Shown here: in pieces, positions 33,258 through 41,882 of the stretch | Layout: each line of letters begins with the position of its first letter | Position numbering within the stretch: the stretch's first letter is position 1 | DNA from: Methylobacterium sp. WSM2598 | GTDB taxonomy: Bacteria; Pseudomonadota; Alphaproteobacteria; Rhizobiales; Beijerinckiaceae | NCBI RefSeq assembly: GCF_000379105.1 | Contig: NZ_KB900609.1 | Location: 5,730,763 to 5,794,762, forward strand | Length of the DNA: 64,000 nt | Reading direction: 5' to 3' | Notes under the pieces: generated by a model | Databases searched by the model: none | What the model was told of the DNA's origin: nothing | The model's input: the letters and a program-made list of their open reading frames with translations, nothing else | Made by a program: the position numbers and the translations under genes

Positions 33258-34010
33258 ATGCCCCCTGCCTGGACTCCCGACCAGCCGATCGTGCAACTCA
33301 TCGACGTGCACAAGTCCTTCGGCGCGCTGGAGGTGCTCAAGGGCATCAGCCTGGAGGTGCGCAAGGGCGAGGTGATCTGCATCATCGGCCCCTCGGGCTC
33401 GGGCAAGTCGACACTGATCCGCTGCATCAACGCCCTGGTGCCGATCACCTCCGGCACGATCCGGGTCGAGGGGATCGAGGTCGCCGACCCGAAGCTCGAC
33501 AAGCTCGCCCTGCGCCGCAAGGTCGGCATGGTGTTCCAGCAGTACAACCTGTTCCCGCACAAGACCGCGCTGCAGAACGTCATGATGGCGCCGATCCACG
33601 TGCTGGGCCAGGACCGGCGCGAGGTGGAGGCGCGCGCCCGCGCCCTCCTCGCCAAGGTCCGCCTCTCGGGCAAGGAGGACACCTACCCGGGCGAGCTCTC
33701 GGGCGGACAGCAGCAGCGCGTCGCGATCGCCCGCTCGCTGGCCATGCGCCCCGACGTGATGCTGTTCGACGAGGTCACGGCGGCCCTCGATCCCGAGACC
33801 GTGAAGGAGGTGCTGGTCACCATCCGGGAACTCGCCGAGGAGGGCATGACCTGCCTGCTCGTGACCCACGAGATGGCCTTCGCCCGCGAGGTCGCCGACC
33901 ACATCTACTTCACGGACCGGGGCGTGATCGTCGAGAACGGGCCGCCCGCGCAGTTCTTCGCCGCGCCGCGCGACCCGCGCACCCGCAGCTTCCTGTCGCA
34001 GATCCTCTGA
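33258..34010 (+). CDS. ABC transporter ATP-binding protein (amino acid type)
   Basis: A 250-residue ATPase. Walker A GPSGSGKSTLIRC, Q-loop VFQQYNLFPHKTALQNV, signature LSGGQQQRVAIARSLAM, Walker B VMLFDEVTAALDPE and the switch His in LLVTHEMAFAREV are all intact. The FPHKTALQN stretch is typical of GlnQ/HisP-like ATPases. It follows the permeases by eight bases and completes the importer. Confidence 0.93.
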   Translation: MPPAWTPDQPIVQLIDVHKSFGALEVLKGISLEVRKGEVICIIGPSGSGKSTLIRCINALVPITSGTIRVEGIEVADPKLDKLALRRKVGMVFQQYNLFPHKTALQNVMMAPIHVLGQDRREVEARARALLAKVRLSGKEDTYPGELSGGQQQRVAIARSLAMRPDVMLFDEVTAALDPETVKEVLVTIRELAEEGMTCLLVTHEMAFAREVADHIYFTDRGVIVENGPPAQFFAAPRDPRTRSFLSQIL

Positions 34011-34025
34011 GCGGGAAGGCGCGCC

Positions 34026-35423
34026 GTGCCGACGCTCCTCGAACGGGCCGCATCCTTCCTCGCCTCCCTCGATCCCGCCTCGCTCGATGGCGCCGCCCGC
34101 GCGGCGGCGTGCGAGGCGCTGACCGACTGCGTCGGCGTCGCCCTCGCCGGCTCCCAGGAGCCGGTCGCGCGCAACCTGCGGTCCTGGGCGCGGGCCCGCG
34201 CCGCCGGCCGGTCCGCCACGGTGCTGGGCACGCGCCTGCGGCTGGATCCGGAGAACGCGGCCCTGTGCAACGCCGTCGCGGGCCACGCCCTCGACTTCGA
34301 CGACACGAGTTGGACGACGATCGGCCATCCGAGCGTGGTCGTGGCGCCGGTCGCCCTCGCGGTCGGGGAGGAGATCGGCGCGTCCGGTCTCGCGGCGGTC
34401 GGGGCCTACCTGGCGGGGGTCGAGGTCGCCCACCGCCTCGCCGAGACCGTCATGCCCGAGGTCTCGCGCAACGGCTGGCACACCACGGCCGCGCTCTACG
34501 CCGTCGGCGCCGCGGCCGCGGCCTGCGCGCTGCGCCGGCCGGGCGAGGCCGCGACGATCCACGCGCTCGCCATCGCGCTGACCCGGTCCGGCGGCCTGCG
34601 GGCGAATTTCGGAACGCAGGCCAAGCCCCTGCACGCCGGGCTCGCCGCCCGGAGCGGCCTGGAGGCGGTGTCCCTCGCGATGGCCGGCGTGACCGCCTCG
34701 GCCGAGGCCTTCGAGGGCGCGGACGGGTTCGCCGCGTGCTTCGCCGGGCCGGCGGCGCGGGCGCGGATCGATCCCGGCGCGGTGCGCTTCGGCGAGCCCT
34801 TCGACCTCGTCGCCCGCGGGCTCGCCTACAAGCGCTATCCCTGCTGCAGCGGCGCCCACCCGGCCCTCGACCTGATCCTCGACCTGCGCCGCGCGCACGG
34901 GATCGCGGCGGAGCATGTCCGGGAGATCCGGGTCGGCACGAGCCTGCTCGCCGAGCGCGAACTCGTCTGCCACGCGCCGCGGACGCCGGCGGAGGCCCGG
35001 TTCTCGCTGGAATTCGCCCTCGCGGCCGCCCTGGTCCGCGGGCGGGTCGCGCTCGACACGTTCGACGACGCGACGCTCGCCGACCCGGCGCTCCGCCGCG
35101 TGATGGAACGGGTGCGCATGACCGTGAGCCCGAGCCTCGCGCGGCTCGGCTTCATCGGCACCGCGCCCGTGGAGATGGAGATCGAGGTGGAGGGCGGCCG
35201 GGTGATCTCGGGCAGCCGCGACCTCGCGGTCGGCAACCCCGAGCGGCCCCTGAGCGAGGCCGACCGGCGGGCGAAGTTCCTCGCCTGCGCGGGCCGCGCG
35301 CTCGCGCCGTCGGCGGCCGAGAGCGCCTACCTGGCCCTTCGCGACTTGGCCGACCTGCCGAGCCTGGAGCCGCTCTTCGACACGCTGGCCGGCTCCCCGT
35401 CGCCGCCCGCGCCCGTGACGTGA
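34026..35423 (+). CDS. MmgE/PrpD-family protein
   Basis: A 465-residue protein with a GTG start, 15 bases after the ATPase gene. It has the all-helical MmgE/PrpD fold signatures: DCVGVALAGSQEPVARNL, NAVAGHALDFDDTSWTTIGHPS, and YKRYPCCSGAHPALDLILDL, the last with the residues lining the active site. Family members are 2-methylcitrate dehydratase, cis-aconitate decarboxylase and iminodisuccinate epimerase. Within an uptake operon for an amino-acid-like compound, an iminodisuccinate-type epimerase/lyase role is possible. The substrate cannot be assigned. Confidence 0.85.
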   Translation: MPTLLERAASFLASLDPASLDGAARAAACEALTDCVGVALAGSQEPVARNLRSWARARAAGRSATVLGTRLRLDPENAALCNAVAGHALDFDDTSWTTIGHPSVVVAPVALAVGEEIGASGLAAVGAYLAGVEVAHRLAETVMPEVSRNGWHTTAALYAVGAAAAACALRRPGEAATIHALAIALTRSGGLRANFGTQAKPLHAGLAARSGLEAVSLAMAGVTASAEAFEGADGFAACFAGPAARARIDPGAVRFGEPFDLVARGLAYKRYPCCSGAHPALDLILDLRRAHGIAAEHVREIRVGTSLLAERELVCHAPRTPAEARFSLEFALAAALVRGRVALDTFDDATLADPALRRVMERVRMTVSPSLARLGFIGTAPVEMEIEVEGGRVISGSRDLAVGNPERPLSEADRRAKFLACAGRALAPSAAESAYLALRDLADLPSLEPLFDTLAGSPSPPAPVT

Positions 35424-35799
35424 GGCCGCGCGGGCCTCGGGAGCCTTCGCGGCCCTGCCGGCCGCGGCGTCCGGTCCGGGAGAGCGGGCCCGGCCGCGCG
35501 GCGCCCATCCCCGGTCGAACGCCACGACCTTTCGAGGAAGAGTTTTCTTAGGGTCAAAACTCAATCAGCTTGACCATGCGAGGGGCTGCTTCCGACCCCA
35601 AGAAGCTATTCGATGCGGCATCAACGAAAGGCTGCTGGTGGAGGCACAGCGAACCTCTGAGGGTCTTTCCCAGCGACGGCAGACGGGGTTGCCTGTTGTA
35701 ATGAGTTCTGGGGCTTCAAGCAGGTAGCGTTACAGAGTGCTGAGCCAGGAGTGCAAAACGGGCTCGGCGGCCGTCCAGCGAATTCCGCAAAGGCAAATC
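35424..35799. other. Intergenic region containing the left end of a mobile cassette
   Basis: No gene. The first 120 bases are GC-rich like the left neighbour. From 35551 a 28-base terminal-inverted-repeat-like sequence begins, and the base composition drops noticeably to the right. The rest up to the ion-channel-like gene holds no convincing frame and may be the remains of a transposase or noncoding end. Confidence 0.55.
35551..35578 (+). repeat. Left inverted repeat of cassette
   Basis: GGGTCAAAACTCAATCAGCT continues as TGACCATG to 35578. Its reverse complement occurs at 39137-39164 with two mismatches. The similarity weakens after ATG, with about 8 of the next 12 bases still matching. Confidence 0.8.
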
Positions 35800-36888
35800 C
35801 TACTGCTCCCCACCCGGTTCAAATTCGTCTATGCGGTAGGCCATCGCGGGTGCCAGCCGTGCGATATGCGGCTGCCATTGCGCCCTCAGCGCAAGATATG
35901 TCTCTGCCCCCGCCTCATTGCGCATCGTCTCCACACCGGCTGCCGAGAGCCGTCTGAGAGCCGCTGCGAAGCGGGTGCGCCATGCCTCGCTCTCGGCGCT
36001 GGTCACGTCGGCTGGGGCGGGCAGGTCTCCGGGTAAAAACGTCGTTTCGAGCGTGACGACGAGCAGCATGGCAACGCGCCAGATTGCATCGACGGCGGCG
36101 GCCTCCTTCAGCCATGCCGCCTGACGGTCTGCAATCCCGCTGCGGATCAGTGACACCGTGTCGAGGACGATGAATGCCTGTGCCGAGACCGAGTAGAAGG
36201 GCTGCCGGAAGCGGAAGTAGAACAGCACAGGATAGAAGTGGTGGGTCTCCTTCATCTCGGCCATGGCCGCCGCGGTGTCGGCCAAGTGGCTGTAACCTGA
36301 ATCGAGCTGCCCCTGTGACCCGAGCCGCGCGAGGAGTTCGGCCGCATCCGCGGTTTCGCCCGCTAACAGATGCAGCTTTAGTCCGAGCGCGTTGCGCTGC
36401 CGAAGCGCGCTGTAGACCTGCATGACGTAGGTCAGGACCAATGACGTCACCGACATGCCGACGAGCGAGTTCACGAGATAGAGGACGCGGTAGGCATCTG
36501 TGACCGGCTTGAAGTCGCTGGCTCCCACGATCGCCATGCTGCTGCCGCCTGCATAGAGGGCAGTCATGAAGTCGGCCGGGGTCTCGCCGCTGCTTGCCCG
36601 AACGGCCGTCCCGAGCGCGGGGTGGATGATCAGGCCGGCTCCGAGGGTCAGTCCCAGTGCCCAGAGCAGGACGTAGACGATGAGGATGACCGGGCCGCAG
36701 AAGGAGAGCACAGCGCCCCGCTTCTGCCCGACTTCATCGACGGCACGGAAGATTGCCCAGGTGAGATGGGCGACCCGGTCCGCGATCAGTCCTGTCCCGA
36801 TGCGCGCGTAAAGGACCGTCAGGAAGATGTCGGCGAGGACAAGACCCATGACGAGCGCACCCGACGCCCGTTCGAAAGCAGGCAGCAT
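35800..36888 (-). CDS. Ion-channel-like membrane protein
   Basis: A 362-residue membrane protein. Hydrophobic segments: SGALVMGLVLADIFLTVLYA near the start, VILIVYVLLWALGLTLGAGL, and YLVNSLVGMSVTSLVLTYVM. A re-entrant pore-like loop lies before the last one (ALYAGGSSMAIVGASDFKPV). This two-TM-plus-pore layout and the position of DFKP resemble potassium channels (TVGYGD...P), but the filter residues are not canonical, so ion selectivity is uncertain. The soluble C-terminal half is helical, with no RCK domain recognised. It is first from the left in the inverted-repeat cassette. Confidence 0.6.
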   Translation of the reverse strand: MLPAFERASGALVMGLVLADIFLTVLYARIGTGLIADRVAHLTWAIFRAVDEVGQKRGAVLSFCGPVILIVYVLLWALGLTLGAGLIIHPALGTAVRASSGETPADFMTALYAGGSSMAIVGASDFKPVTDAYRVLYLVNSLVGMSVTSLVLTYVMQVYSALRQRNALGLKLHLLAGETADAAELLARLGSQGQLDSGYSHLADTAAAMAEMKETHHFYPVLFYFRFRQPFYSVSAQAFIVLDTVSLIRSGIADRQAAWLKEAAAVDAIWRVAMLLVVTLETTFLPGDLPAPADVTSAESEAWRTRFAAALRRLSAAGVETMRNEAGAETYLALRAQWQPHIARLAPAMAYRIDEFEPGGEQ

Positions 36889-36909
36889 CAGCCTTGCATC
36901 CTTCCAGCC

Positions 36910-37515
36910 TCACGCGTTGGTCAACGTCCAGGGACGCATCGCCTCCGGGCGGATCATGTCGGGTGGCGGCTTGAAGTCGCGTGCCGCACCCCGCATCGCC
37001 TGCGCGGGACGGCGAAAGCCGCTGCGGCTGCGGTAATCCTGTCGGACCTTTCGGGACGGGGCGAGGGGTGCCCCCGAGAGGTTCTGTGCGCAGATCACGT
37101 CGATGGCTGTAACGCCAGCCAAGGCCACAAGGGCGATGAGCACGTTGTCCTTGCGCGGATTATGGCCCTCTAGCCCAGGAAGGACCGTGGCGATGTCGAG
37201 CGCGTCTCCCGCGACGCGTGCCGAGATCCAGGGCGTCGGATCACGCGAGCCCAAGATCCCGGCACCCTGTAGGAGTTCGCGCACGCCGTAGGCTTGGATG
37301 ACCGGGGCTGCGCGCGGCATTCCGAGCCAGCGGGCAATGGCACCGCCACACGCCAGTTCAGTCAGGCCGAGGCCGATGGAGAACCAGCCTAGGCCGTGGG
37401 CGAGTTCCCTGGTTGCGGGATCTGGCCTACGGCGCGGGTCTGAGGTGAGATAACTCGGCAGAGAATAGGGCACAGGAGCGCGACCCCGGTCCCGTTGAGA
37501 CATGGCATCGGACAT
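36910..37515 (-). CDS. DUF4267-like membrane protein
   Basis: A 201-residue protein. A soluble Arg/Pro-rich N-terminus is followed by four short hydrophobic stretches: ELAHGLGWFSIGLGLTELAC, APVIQAYGVRELLQGAGILG, SARVAGDALDIATVLPGLEG and NVLIALVALAGVTAIDVICA. The GLGWFSIGLGLTEL and YGVRELLQGAGIL signatures match a family often found next to zinc alcohol dehydrogenases and polyketide-cyclase-like proteins in Rhizobiales. The molecular function is unknown. It lies between the dehydrogenase and the channel-like gene on the same strand. Confidence 0.6.
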   Translation of the reverse strand: MSDAMSQRDRGRAPVPYSLPSYLTSDPRRRPDPATRELAHGLGWFSIGLGLTELACGGAIARWLGMPRAAPVIQAYGVRELLQGAGILGSRDPTPWISARVAGDALDIATVLPGLEGHNPRKDNVLIALVALAGVTAIDVICAQNLSGAPLAPSRKVRQDYRSRSGFRRPAQAMRGAARDFKPPPDMIRPEAMRPWTLTNA

Positions 37516-37598
37516 GCTGACTTCCTCGGTGCCGCAATGGGTGCCGTAATGTGAGAGGAATGGCAGACCCGCCGCAGCGCGACGGGCTGCAAAGCCAA

Positions 37599-38771
37599 TC
37601 AGGGCCGGAGCACAACCTTGATGCAGTTGTCTTTCTTGTCGCGGAAGGTCTTGTACATCTCGGGCCCTTGTTCGAGCCCAACCCGATGAGTGATGACGAA
37701 GGAGGGATCGATCTGCCCGTCGGCGACACGCTTGACGAGGTCATCCGTCCACCGGTTCACGTGGGTCTGCCCGGTGCGGATGGTCAGCCCCTTGTTCATC
37801 AGGGCTCCCACCGGCAATTTGTCGACGAGCCCGCCGTAGACACCCGGGATCGAGAGGATGCCAGCGGGGCGGCAGACATATATCATCTCGCGCAGCACCG
37901 AGGCGCGGTCGCTCTCCAGCATTACGGCCTGTTTCAGTCGGTCGTAAACCTGTTCCAGAGCGCGCGGCGAATGCGCCTCCATGCCGACGGCATCGATGCA
38001 CTTCTCCGGACCCTTGCCGTTGGTCAACTCATTGAGGCGCTCGATCACGCTCTCCTGCGCGTTGTCGATGGTTACAGCCCCTCCCGCGCGTGCCATCTCC
38101 AGGCGCTCGGGCACGCTATCGATGCAGACCACCTGCTTCGCACCGAGGAGGACCGCGGAGCGCAGTGTCATCTGGCCGACCGGACCGGCGCCCCAGATCG
38201 CGACCGTATCGGTCGGCTGGATGTCGGCTTGCACCGCGGCCTGCCAGCCGGTCGGGAAGATATCACCGAGGAACAGCACCTGCTCGTCGCTCAGGTTATC
38301 CGGCACCTTGATGTGGGTCTTATCGGCAAACGGCACACGGACGTACTCGGCTTGTCCGCCCTGGTAGCCGCCGGTGAGGTGGGTGTAGCCGAACAGGCCC
38401 GCGGTGGTGTGCCCGAAGGCTTTCTCGGCGATCGACTTGTTGCGGTTCGAGCGTTCGCAGACGGAGAAGTAGCCGCGCTTGCACTGATCGCATTCGCCAC
38501 AGATGATTGTGAAAGGCACGACGATGCGCTCACCTTTCCTGAGAGCGCCGTTGACGCCTCTGCCCATCTCAACGACTTCGCCCATGAACTCGTGGCCCAT
38601 CACGTCGCCCTTTTCCATGCCGGGCATGACGTGGTCGTAGAGGTGCAGGTCCGAGCCGCAGATCGCACAGGTGGTCACCTTGATGATTGCGTCGCGCTCA
38701 TCCTCAATCTTAGGGTCCGGGACTGTATCGCATCGGATGTCTTCAGTGCCGTGCCAGACCAGTGCTCTCAT
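37599..38771 (-). CDS. Zinc-dependent alcohol dehydrogenase (formaldehyde dehydrogenase-like)
   Basis: A 390-residue medium-chain dehydrogenase. I chose ATG 38771 (preceded by GGAGAAATGCT) over an upstream ATG at 38810. Catalytic zinc ligands are visible in CAICGSDLHLYDH and GHEFMGEVVEMG. The structural zinc loop with four cysteines is CGECDQCKRGYFSVC. The coenzyme domain has WGAGPVGQMTLRSAVLLGA. The long C-terminal part with MEAHSPRALEQVYDRLKQAV is typical of the class resembling glutathione-independent formaldehyde dehydrogenase. It is the right-most gene of the cassette, with an AT-rich promoter region upstream. Confidence 0.9.
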   Translation of the reverse strand: MRALVWHGTEDIRCDTVPDPKIEDERDAIIKVTTCAICGSDLHLYDHVMPGMEKGDVMGHEFMGEVVEMGRGVNGALRKGERIVVPFTIICGECDQCKRGYFSVCERSNRNKSIAEKAFGHTTAGLFGYTHLTGGYQGGQAEYVRVPFADKTHIKVPDNLSDEQVLFLGDIFPTGWQAAVQADIQPTDTVAIWGAGPVGQMTLRSAVLLGAKQVVCIDSVPERLEMARAGGAVTIDNAQESVIERLNELTNGKGPEKCIDAVGMEAHSPRALEQVYDRLKQAVMLESDRASVLREMIYVCRPAGILSIPGVYGGLVDKLPVGALMNKGLTIRTGQTHVNRWTDDLVKRVADGQIDPSFVITHRVGLEQGPEMYKTFRDKKDNCIKVVLRP

Positions 38772-39136
38772 AGCATTTCTCCGCAATAAAATGGTAATTT
38801 CAGCGGACATTTTGGTAATGATGCTCCTAATCGAAAAATTTGCCCGCCTCTATAACGTGTGATTGAGCAGTAATTACATTTTGCCCTACGTGTCACCTTG
38901 GCAGCAATCAAGTCAGAAACAGAAAGAGAACGTTTTGCGGTGATCTTCTCAGAAATTTCAGAGGCATTCATTATCGGATAATATCGCATGAATTATGGCT
39001 GTACACTTCGGATGCCATGTCTGCGGTATAGCGAACGCTCCACAACACCCAGTCAGCGAATGTCCGCTTTCGATGGCGATGCAGTACGTTGCGGCCGTGC
39101 GGCTGAATGCCGGCTCCCACCCTCAGCGGCCATTCA

Positions 39137-39164
39137 CATGGTCAAGCTGATTGGGTTTTGAACC
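39137..39164 (-). repeat. Right inverted repeat of cassette
   Basis: Read on the minus strand this is GGTTCAAAACCCAATCAGCT followed by TGACCATG, identical to the left repeat (35551-35578) except at two positions. Confidence 0.8.
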
Positions 39165-39336
39165 TAGCACGCCCGGCGATCGCGGGATCGACCCTTGCGG
39201 CAAGATCGCCCGCACCTCCAGGATCCCGAACTGCCGCCGCACGACCTGCTCGTACCAGTCACGACCACGCGGATCCGGTTGCCTGTGCGGCGCTATAGCG
39301 GGATCTTGCACGGCTTAAGGGAGAGAATCCCCCGAG

Positions 39337-39353
39337 TTAAGCAGCTGTTAACC
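39337..39353. promoter_or_regulatory. CtrA-type box upstream of hybrid kinase
   Basis: TTAAGCAGCTGTTAACC matches the full alphaproteobacterial CtrA consensus TTAA-N7-TTAAC exactly. It lies about 65 bases before the kinase start. The same arrangement, including the following CATT, recurs before bcsS. Confidence 0.65.
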
Positions 39354-39416
39354 ATTCTGAACGAAGCGTGAGCGGCCGCGGACAAAGCGGAGCACGAGCC
39401 CACGGATCCCTCGCCG

Positions 39417-41882
39417 ATGCACAAGTCCGGCATGCTGTCCCTGCGCGCCACGATGGCGGCGCTCTGCGCGCTCTCGGCCGTCGCGGCCGGGCTCACCGCG
39501 CTGCGCGTCGCGACGCCCGAGCACGCGCCGGCGCCGCGGCAGGGGCAGATCGCCCGGGACGGCGCGCGCCTCGTCGCCGACCGCCTCGCCTCGGCCGTGC
39601 TCGCGGTCTCCCGGGACGTCGCGCTGGCGGCCGAGAACGCGCTGCTGCAGCCCCAGGCCGATCCCGCCGCGATCCGCGCCTACTTCGCCCGCTGGCGCGC
39701 CCTCCACCCCGAATACGCGGACATCCTCCTGGCCGACCGGACCGGCCTGATCCGCGCGACGGCGAGCGGGAGATTCGCCGGCGCTCACGTGTCGGGCGCG
39801 ACGTGGTTCGCGCGGGGCCTCGCCGGGACCGTCATCGCGGATGCCAGCGAGCGCAGCCGGGCCGGCATCGAGGCGCCCCGCAACACCATCCTGGGCGCGC
39901 CCGTGCCGGGACCGGACCGGACCGCGATCGGGATCCTGGCGGTGCAGCTCACGCCGGAATGGATCGGCAGCGTCGTCGACGCGGCGCGCGCCGATCTCGG
40001 GGAGGCCGGCCGCGCGCTGCAGCTCAGCATCCTCAACGGCACCGGGCGGCCCCTCCTGCAATCCGAGGGCGCCGCGGGCGCCCCGGCCGGCGGCCCCGAG
40101 GCGGTGGCCTCGCTCCCCGACGCCGAGGGGGCGGGGCTCGGCTGGCTCGTCGCCGCGCGGGCGCCGGGCGAGGCCGGGCCGACCTGGCAGTCGCAAGCCG
40201 GCTCGCTGCTCCTGGCGGACGTGGTGGCCCTGGCCGCCCTCCTGGGCTGGATGGTCGGGGGGCACGCCACCCGGGGCCTCGCGCGCCTGCGCGGCGCCGC
40301 CCGGGACGAGCGGCCCGGCCTCGGCGCCGAGCGGTTCTGGATGCGGGACCTGGGCGACCTCGCCGGGACCCTCGCGGAGGTCACCGCGCGCGCCCAGAGC
40401 CGCGACCGGCTGCTCCACGAGACCCGCGCGGCGCTGGCGCGGGCGCGCAACCGGCTCCGCTTCATCCACGCCGTCACCGGCGCGACCTGCTGGGAGGTGG
40501 ATTTCGCGAGCGGGCAGGTCGCCTGGACGGATGCCGCCGCCGACCGCGACGCGGGCGCCTCCGAGCGGGTCTGCGCCCTGGACGAGATCCTCTCCCGCGT
40601 GGCCGGCGACGACCGCGCGCTGGTCGAGGGCGCCATGCGCGGCGCGCTCGCCGCCGAGGGCGTCACCCGCGACGTGGCCGTCCGGATCCTCCCGGGCGAC
40701 GGCGATGCCCGCGAGCGGCGCCTGATCCTGCGCGTCGCGAAGGCGGCGCGGGACGAGGTCTCCTGCACGCGGCTGCACGTGCTCAGCCGGGAGGTGGCGG
40801 CCGCGCTGCCGGCGCCGGGCCCGGGCCTCGCCGCGGAGAATGCGGGCGCGCTGCCGGCGCCGGAGCGCCGCCGGGACCCGCTCACCCGCGAGATCGTCGA
40901 CAGCATCGTGCACGACATCAACAACGTCCTGACCGTCGTGCTGACCTCGGTGGGGGCCGCGCGGGCGGGCCACATCCCCGACGAATCGGTCCGGCGCTGG
41001 CTCGAGGCGGCGTTTCGCGGCGCCGCGCGGGGCGCCTCGACGACGCGCCGGGTGCTCGCGCTGAGCCGGCGGGAGGCTCCCCCGGCCGGCGAGATCGATC
41101 TCGCGCCGATCCTCGACGACGTCCTGGCCTTCCTGCGCGGCACGGTCCTGGCCGGCACCCCGGTCGCGGTCTCGAGGGCCGCCGACCTGCCGCGGCTGCA
41201 CTGCGCCGAGCGCGACGTCGAGATCGCCCTGCTCAACCTCGCCGTCGACATCCGCGCCTGCCTCGCGGAGGGGGACGCGGTCGCGATCGTGGTCGGGGCC
41301 TCGCGGGACGCGGCCGGGGCGCCGATCCGCCAGCAGGCGGGCGTGCAGATCGGCGTCTCGATCGGCGGACGCTTGGCGGAGGGAAGCGGGATCGCGGCCG
41401 TGCGCCAGCTCATGGAGGAGATCGGCGGCGCGATCAGCGTCGGCCCGTCCGAGGTCACGCTCTGGATCCCGGGCTCCGACCTCGCCCCCGCCCAGGCGCG
41501 CCCGGGGGCCCGCGCGCGGGCGCGGCGCGTCCTCCTCGCGGAGGCCGACCCGCTGGTGCGCTCGGTCACGGCCGACGCCCTCGCGGGGCTCGGCCACGCG
41601 GTCACCCTCGCGGCGACCGCCGACCAGGCCTTCCAGGCCCTGGCGGAGCGGCGGGACTTCGACCTGCTGCTCTGCGACCACCTCCTGCCCGGCGCCAAGG
41701 GCCTCCACCTCGCGGCCGTCGTCTCGCGCACCCATCCGGCGATGGAGATCGTGATCATGGGCGCACGGGGCCAGCTGCCCGCGAACGCGCAGGTCTTCGG
41801 CAGCCTCCACAAGCCCTTCGGCCTGACCGAACTCGTCCGCGCGCTGGACGAGGCTCCGGCCGCTTCCGTGCGGGCCGCCTGA
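39417..41882 (+). CDS. Hybrid sensor kinase with degenerate ATPase domain
   Basis: An 821-residue membrane protein. TM1 (about 10-28) is followed by a periplasmic Cache/PAS-like sensor region (RAYFARWRALHPEYADILLA and later) and TM2 (SLLLADVVALAALLGWMVGG). A dimerisation box SIVHDINNVLTVV has His499 in the CckA-like HDxNN setting. The ATPase domain looks degenerate: the N-box Asn is replaced (LLNLAVDIRACL, Asp611), and no DxGxG motif is present where GVQIGVSIGGRLAEGSGIAA stands. The C-terminal receiver keeps its acidic pair (AEADP), Asp754 (LLCDHLLPG) and Lys (LHKPFG). It may act as a phosphatase or a phosphorelay partner rather than an autokinase. A CtrA box upstream and the cellulose operon downstream suggest a role in controlling exopolysaccharide. 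Confidence 0.78.
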   Translation: MHKSGMLSLRATMAALCALSAVAAGLTALRVATPEHAPAPRQGQIARDGARLVADRLASAVLAVSRDVALAAENALLQPQADPAAIRAYFARWRALHPEYADILLADRTGLIRATASGRFAGAHVSGATWFARGLAGTVIADASERSRAGIEAPRNTILGAPVPGPDRTAIGILAVQLTPEWIGSVVDAARADLGEAGRALQLSILNGTGRPLLQSEGAAGAPAGGPEAVASLPDAEGAGLGWLVAARAPGEAGPTWQSQAGSLLLADVVALAALLGWMVGGHATRGLARLRGAARDERPGLGAERFWMRDLGDLAGTLAEVTARAQSRDRLLHETRAALARARNRLRFIHAVTGATCWEVDFASGQVAWTDAAADRDAGASERVCALDEILSRVAGDDRALVEGAMRGALAAEGVTRDVAVRILPGDGDARERRLILRVAKAARDEVSCTRLHVLSREVAAALPAPGPGLAAENAGALPAPERRRDPLTREIVDSIVHDINNVLTVVLTSVGAARAGHIPDESVRRWLEAAFRGAARGASTTRRVLALSRREAPPAGEIDLAPILDDVLAFLRGTVLAGTPVAVSRAADLPRLHCAERDVEIALLNLAVDIRACLAEGDAVAIVVGASRDAAGAPIRQQAGVQIGVSIGGRLAEGSGIAAVRQLMEEIGGAISVGPSEVTLWIPGSDLAPAQARPGARARARRVLLAEADPLVRSVTADALAGLGHAVTLAATADQAFQALAERRDFDLLLCDHLLPGAKGLHLAAVVSRTHPAMEIVIMGARGQLPANAQVFGSLHKPFGLTELVRALDEAPAASVRAA

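Larger units (their letters stand above)
35551..39164. mobile_element. Inverted-repeat-bounded lower-GC cassette
   Basis: Two inverted repeats, 26 of 28 bases identical, bound a segment of about 3.6 kb that has visibly lower GC than both flanks. Inside are three minus-strand genes (ion-channel-like, DUF4267-like, zinc alcohol dehydrogenase) and no transposase. TA stands immediately outside both repeats (35549-35550 and 39165-39166), which would fit a TA target duplication, although two bases alone are weak evidence. The repeats look like insertion-sequence ends; the alternative is two separate insertion-sequence remnants in opposite orientation. Confidence 0.55.
38772..39416. other. AT-richer intergenic region with cassette right end and CtrA box
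   Basis: About 645 bases without a gene. The part next to the dehydrogenase (38800-39000) is markedly AT-rich and presumably holds its promoter. The right inverted repeat is at 39137-39164. Beyond it GC content rises again and a CtrA-type box stands at 39337-39353 in front of the hybrid kinase. Confidence 0.6.

Noticed and set aside
33195..35564. Long minus-strand frame opposite the ABC ATPase and MmgE/PrpD genes
   Set aside because: It is an antisense shadow, with composition typical of high-GC complements (Arg/Gly/Asp-rich), no domain pattern and real genes on the other strand.
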